From the NCBI GenBank assembly GCA_015492115.1, contig WGFS01000095.1, positions 1 to 15,553 on the forward strand: a stretch of DNA of 15,553 nucleotides, read 5' to 3'. This DNA is from Aquificaceae bacterium (GTDB taxonomy: Bacteria; Aquificota; Aquificia; Aquificales; Aquificaceae). Below, piece by piece: positions 13,765-15,553 of the stretch (position 1 is the first letter of the stretch; the number at the start of each line of letters is the position of its first letter). A program made the position numbers and the translations under genes. The notes under the pieces are model-generated. The model worked only from the letters and a program-made list of their open reading frames with translations, searched no databases and was not told the origin of the DNA.

Positions 13765-14145
13765 CTCCCTGAGGTGGTTTTCTATATCCTCAAGGGTTCT
13801 CTTAAAGGACTCCTCATTCCCGGAGGGCTCGTCTATAAGCCAGTTCTCCCTCCTCTTGTGGCTCGTGACGAACTCACATCTTTCCTTGGCTTCGTTGCAG
13901 AGGGTTATGAGCACATCCACCTTCCGGTAGGGGATCTTGCTTATCGGTTTTGGATAAAGCCCCTTGGTGGGGTAGCCCTTCTCTTCCAGAACCCTCAGTG
14001 TCAGGGGATGAACCTCCTTTGCGGGTTCCGTTCCTGCTGAGAACACCTCAGCCCTTATGCCCACCTCCGGGAGGAGCTTCCTCACCACAGCCTCAGCCAT
14101 TATGCTCCTGACAGCGTTCTCACGACCTATGAAGGCTATCTTCAT
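13747..14145 (-). CDS. ArsC/low-molecular-weight phosphatase-fold protein lacking the catalytic cysteine
   Basis: The 132-residue protein follows the thioredoxin-dependent arsenate reductase / LMW tyrosine phosphatase fold. Family features are RSIMAEAV after the P-loop, FSAGTEPAKEVHPLTLRVLEEKGY, VDVLITLC-N-EAKERC with the two redox-shuttle cysteines, and NWLIDEP near the end. The P-loop, normally Cys-x5-Arg-Ser, reads FIGRENAVRS here: the nucleophilic cysteine is glycine (codon GGT, one base from TGT). The protein therefore should not form the phospho- or arseno-cysteine intermediate and may be a binding or regulatory pseudoenzyme. I chose the ATG at 14145, four residues before the first strand; a start at 14208 would run into lpxB. 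Only 16 bp separate it from the divergent lpxB, and no Shine-Dalgarno is present. Confidence 0.75.
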   Translation of the reverse strand: MKIAFIGRENAVRSIMAEAVVRKLLPEVGIRAEVFSAGTEPAKEVHPLTLRVLEEKGYPTKGLYPKPISKIPYRKVDVLITLCNEAKERCEFVTSHKRRENWLIDEPSGNEESFKRTLEDIENHLRELLKLG

Positions 14146-14161
14146 GGTCTTTAATAATAGC
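14146..14161. promoter_or_regulatory. 16-bp divergent spacer between the ArsC-like gene and lpxB
   Basis: The two start codons are only 16 bp apart. Toward the ArsC-like gene, TATTAT (minus strand, 14159-14154) is 8 nt from the ATG. Toward lpxB, TTTAAT (14150-14155) is 6 nt from the ATG. The boxes overlap. There is no Shine-Dalgarno in either direction, so both messages would start at or within a few nt of the initiation codon. The -35 regions, if any, lie inside the opposite coding sequences and are not obvious. Confidence 0.4.
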
Positions 14162-15286
14162 ATGCCGGTGAGGGTTTTCCTTTCGGTGGGAGATATATCG
14201 GCTGGCAACTACGTATACGAGATATTCAGGGAGGGCTTTGAGAACTTTGAGCTGGTAGGGATAACAAGCGAAAAGCTTGAGAGCATAGGAGTTAGGAGTG
14301 TAGCTAAGGTGTCCGAGCTCTCCGTTGTGGGTATAGCGGAGGTGCTCCCGAGACTGCTGGAGATAAGGAGGATATACAGGAGAGCCCTCAGAGAGCTTGA
14401 GAGGTGTGATGTCCTCCTCGCCTGCGACGCTCCCGGGTTCAACCTGAGGCTCGTAAGGGACGCCCGAAGGGTCGGGGTGAGGAAGGTGGTTTACTTCATC
14501 TCCCCTCAGGTCTGGGCTTGGAAGCCGGGGAGGGCTGAGACCATAGCACGCTTTGCGGATCATCTCGTAGTCATACTCCCCTTTGAGGTTGACATATACA
14601 AGAGGTTTGAGAGTGAAGGCTTCAGGGTTCATTACGTGGGTCATCCTCTCGTGGATATGGTGAAGCCAAGCGTTGGGAGGGAGAAATTTCTCAATCTTGT
14701 GGGGAGTGAGGAGGAACCGGTGAACCTCATGCCGGGTAGCAGGTGGGGAGAGGTGAGGAGGCACACACCTATACTGAGGGAGGTTGTGAACATGCTGAGA
14801 AACAGGGTTGAGAGCTTCGTCCTGCCCACCTTTGAGGAGTTCAGAGGGTTTCTTGAGGATAGTTTCAGGGGTTTTCCAGTGAGAGTTCTTACCGACAGAG
14901 AACTCAGCTCGCCCGCCTACAACTCAATGTTCTACTCAAAACTTTCCCTCATAGCCTCCGGAACCTCATCCCTTGAGGCGTCCCTCGCCCTGAACCCCCA
15001 CCTTGTCTTCTACAGGGTGAGCGCTCTTACCTACCTTTTGGCAAAGCTCCTCGTAAAGGTCAGACACGTAAGCCTACCGAACCTCATACTGGGAGAGGAG
15101 GTTGTCCCTGAGCTGATAAACAGACCCCCTTCGGAGTTAGCCCGTATAGCCCTCAAGCTTCTTGAATCTGAGAGTAAACGAGAGTTAATGAGGGAGAGGT
15201 TTATGGAGCTGAGGCACAGGCTCGGTGGTGAGGGAGTGATACAGAGGCTGAGGTCTCTCTTTAAGGAGCTCCTTGAGTTGACTTAG
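14162..15286 (+). CDS. lpxB: Lipid A disaccharide synthase
   Basis: LpxB joins UDP-2,3-diacylglucosamine and lipid X into the lipid A disaccharide at the membrane surface. The 374-residue protein shows DAPGFNLRL with Asp89 (E. coli Asp98), FISPQVWAW, LPFEVDIY, YVGHPLVD, PGSRWGE with Arg194 (E. coli Arg201), ASGTSSLEASL and VSLPNLILGEEVVPEL. Both residues shown to be essential in E. coli are therefore kept. The N-terminal glycine-rich motif reads SVGDISAGN where E. coli has AGETSGD, a clear variant. The ATG at 14162 fits the family start; an upstream in-frame extension would run through the divergent gene. It is close to waaA, which acts later in the same pathway. A membrane protein gene follows after 27 bp on the same strand. 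Confidence 0.95.
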   Translation: MPVRVFLSVGDISAGNYVYEIFREGFENFELVGITSEKLESIGVRSVAKVSELSVVGIAEVLPRLLEIRRIYRRALRELERCDVLLACDAPGFNLRLVRDARRVGVRKVVYFISPQVWAWKPGRAETIARFADHLVVILPFEVDIYKRFESEGFRVHYVGHPLVDMVKPSVGREKFLNLVGSEEEPVNLMPGSRWGEVRRHTPILREVVNMLRNRVESFVLPTFEEFRGFLEDSFRGFPVRVLTDRELSSPAYNSMFYSKLSLIASGTSSLEASLALNPHLVFYRVSALTYLLAKLLVKVRHVSLPNLILGEEVVPELINRPPSELARIALKLLESESKRELMRERFMELRHRLGGEGVIQRLRSLFKELLELT

Positions 15287-15306
15287 AGGGGTATAGTTAC
15301 CATACT
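15278..15306 (+). promoter_or_regulatory. Sigma-70-type promoter for the membrane protein gene after lpxB
   Basis: TTGACT (15278-15283, five of six matches) is followed after exactly 17 nt by CATACT (15301-15306, four of six). The -10 box ends 7 nt before the ATG at 15314. The -35 box overlaps the last codons and stop of lpxB. Transcription would begin at the ATG. This is one of the two best complete promoter matches in the window. Confidence 0.55.
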
Positions 15307-15313
15307 TTTAAAG

Positions 15314-15553
15314 ATGTTCAAGGAGACGACCATTCTGATAGTCCTGAGCAGAGTGGTGGAGTTCCTCGGAATCATAACGACCATATTCCTGATGTTCAGA
15401 GGTTACAAGCTCAGGTACGTCTATCTTGTGGGAGGCATTGTGGTCCTGAGTCTTGTGTCCAGCATAGCCGGGCTCCTTGTCAGGGAGTATCTTGAGTACG
15501 TAGCCCTCGCTGACCTGCTGATAACAGCGGGCGTTCTCGGTGGTGTGATACTG
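15314..15553 (+). CDS. Multi-span membrane protein, function unknown, partial
   Basis: An open frame of 80 codons runs from an ATG to the right edge without a stop. It encodes three hydrophobic segments, about residues 7-28, 35-56 and 62-80, separated by short charged loops (RGYKLR and REYLEY), so it is an integral membrane protein that continues outside the window. I recognise no family. The frame is continuous with that of lpxB but separated by the lpxB stop codon. There is no Shine-Dalgarno, and a TTGACT-17 nt-CATACT promoter places the transcription start at the ATG. Its position next to lpxB could suggest an envelope role, but the separate promoter weakens that link. Confidence 0.6.
   Translation, partial: MFKETTILIVLSRVVEFLGIITTIFLMFRGYKLRYVYLVGGIVVLSLVSSIAGLLVREYLEYVALADLLITAGVLGGVIL

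Noticed and set aside
14057..14161. Upstream in-frame extension of lpxB
   Set aside because: It would run antisense through the start of the ArsC-like gene and precede the family N-terminus VRVFLSVGD.
14146..14208. Longer ArsC-like protein starting at 14208
   Set aside because: The added residues lie inside lpxB and precede the first strand, where the family starts only a few residues earlier.
14120..14764. 214-codon open frame opposite lpxB
   Set aside because: It is a shadow of lpxB and has no recognisable motif.
1..15553. CRISPR array, tRNA, rRNA, insertion sequence or phage genes
   Set aside because: No regularly spaced repeats, cloverleaf-forming segments, transposase motifs or terminal inverted repeats were seen, and spacers are too short to hold them.

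Overview
The window reads like the chromosome of a thermophilic, Gram-negative bacterium of the Aquificales. This is inferred from (i) a DnaE that resembles the Aquifex enzyme as I remember it along its whole length, (ii) a short Kdo transferase without the usual N-terminal membrane anchor, as in Aquifex WaaA, (iii) lipid A genes, which imply an outer membrane, and (iv) heavy use of AGG/AGA for arginine and ATA for isoleucine at moderate GC. No database search was possible, so the genus is open. There is no mobile element, CRISPR array, tRNA or rRNA, and no gene-free stretch longer than about 100 bases.

Region 1 (1-8934) is a run of seven minus-strand genes. In transcription order they are: an M50 site-2 protease, hemN (oxygen-independent haem synthesis), an OppF/DppF-type ABC ATPase, a CNNM/CorC-type membrane protein with a CBS pair, dnaE (replicative polymerase), an LPP20-family lipoprotein, and a secreted protein with an MltC-type N-terminal domain that runs off the left edge. 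Most spacers are short and the ABC and CNNM genes overlap. Promoter-like sequences lie ahead of dnaE and the lipoprotein gene, so this is probably several overlapping transcripts rather than one pathway.

Region 2 (8962-11700), plus strand, is rimP-nusA-rRNA methyltransferase. The three genes overlap and link ribosome maturation, transcription elongation/antitermination and rRNA modification. The usual downstream partner infB is absent.

Region 3 (11691-12661), minus strand, is a pair of small uncharacterised genes: a protein resembling a degenerate nucleotidyltransferase, followed by a V4R-like small domain protein. This is the least explained part of the window.

Region 4 (12682-15553) holds lipid A/Kdo genes: waaA and lpxB on the plus strand, separated by a convergent gene for an ArsC/LMW-phosphatase-fold protein that has lost its catalytic P-loop cysteine. 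A partial multi-span membrane protein follows lpxB.

A layout feature recurs. Genes that must begin transcripts (M50 protease, rimP, the nucleotidyltransferase-like gene, waaA, the ArsC-like gene, lpxB, the last membrane gene) lack a Shine-Dalgarno sequence and have -10-like boxes 6-12 nt before the ATG. Genes inside operons (nusA, the methyltransferase, the V4R-like gene, the CNNM gene) have one. The lipoprotein gene has both a promoter-like box and a strong Shine-Dalgarno. This suggests leaderless or nearly leaderless mRNAs from very short divergent promoters of 16, 20 and 27 bp. I see no single spectacular new system. The best leads are the ArsC-like pseudoenzyme, the unknown gene pair and the leaderless-promoter pattern.
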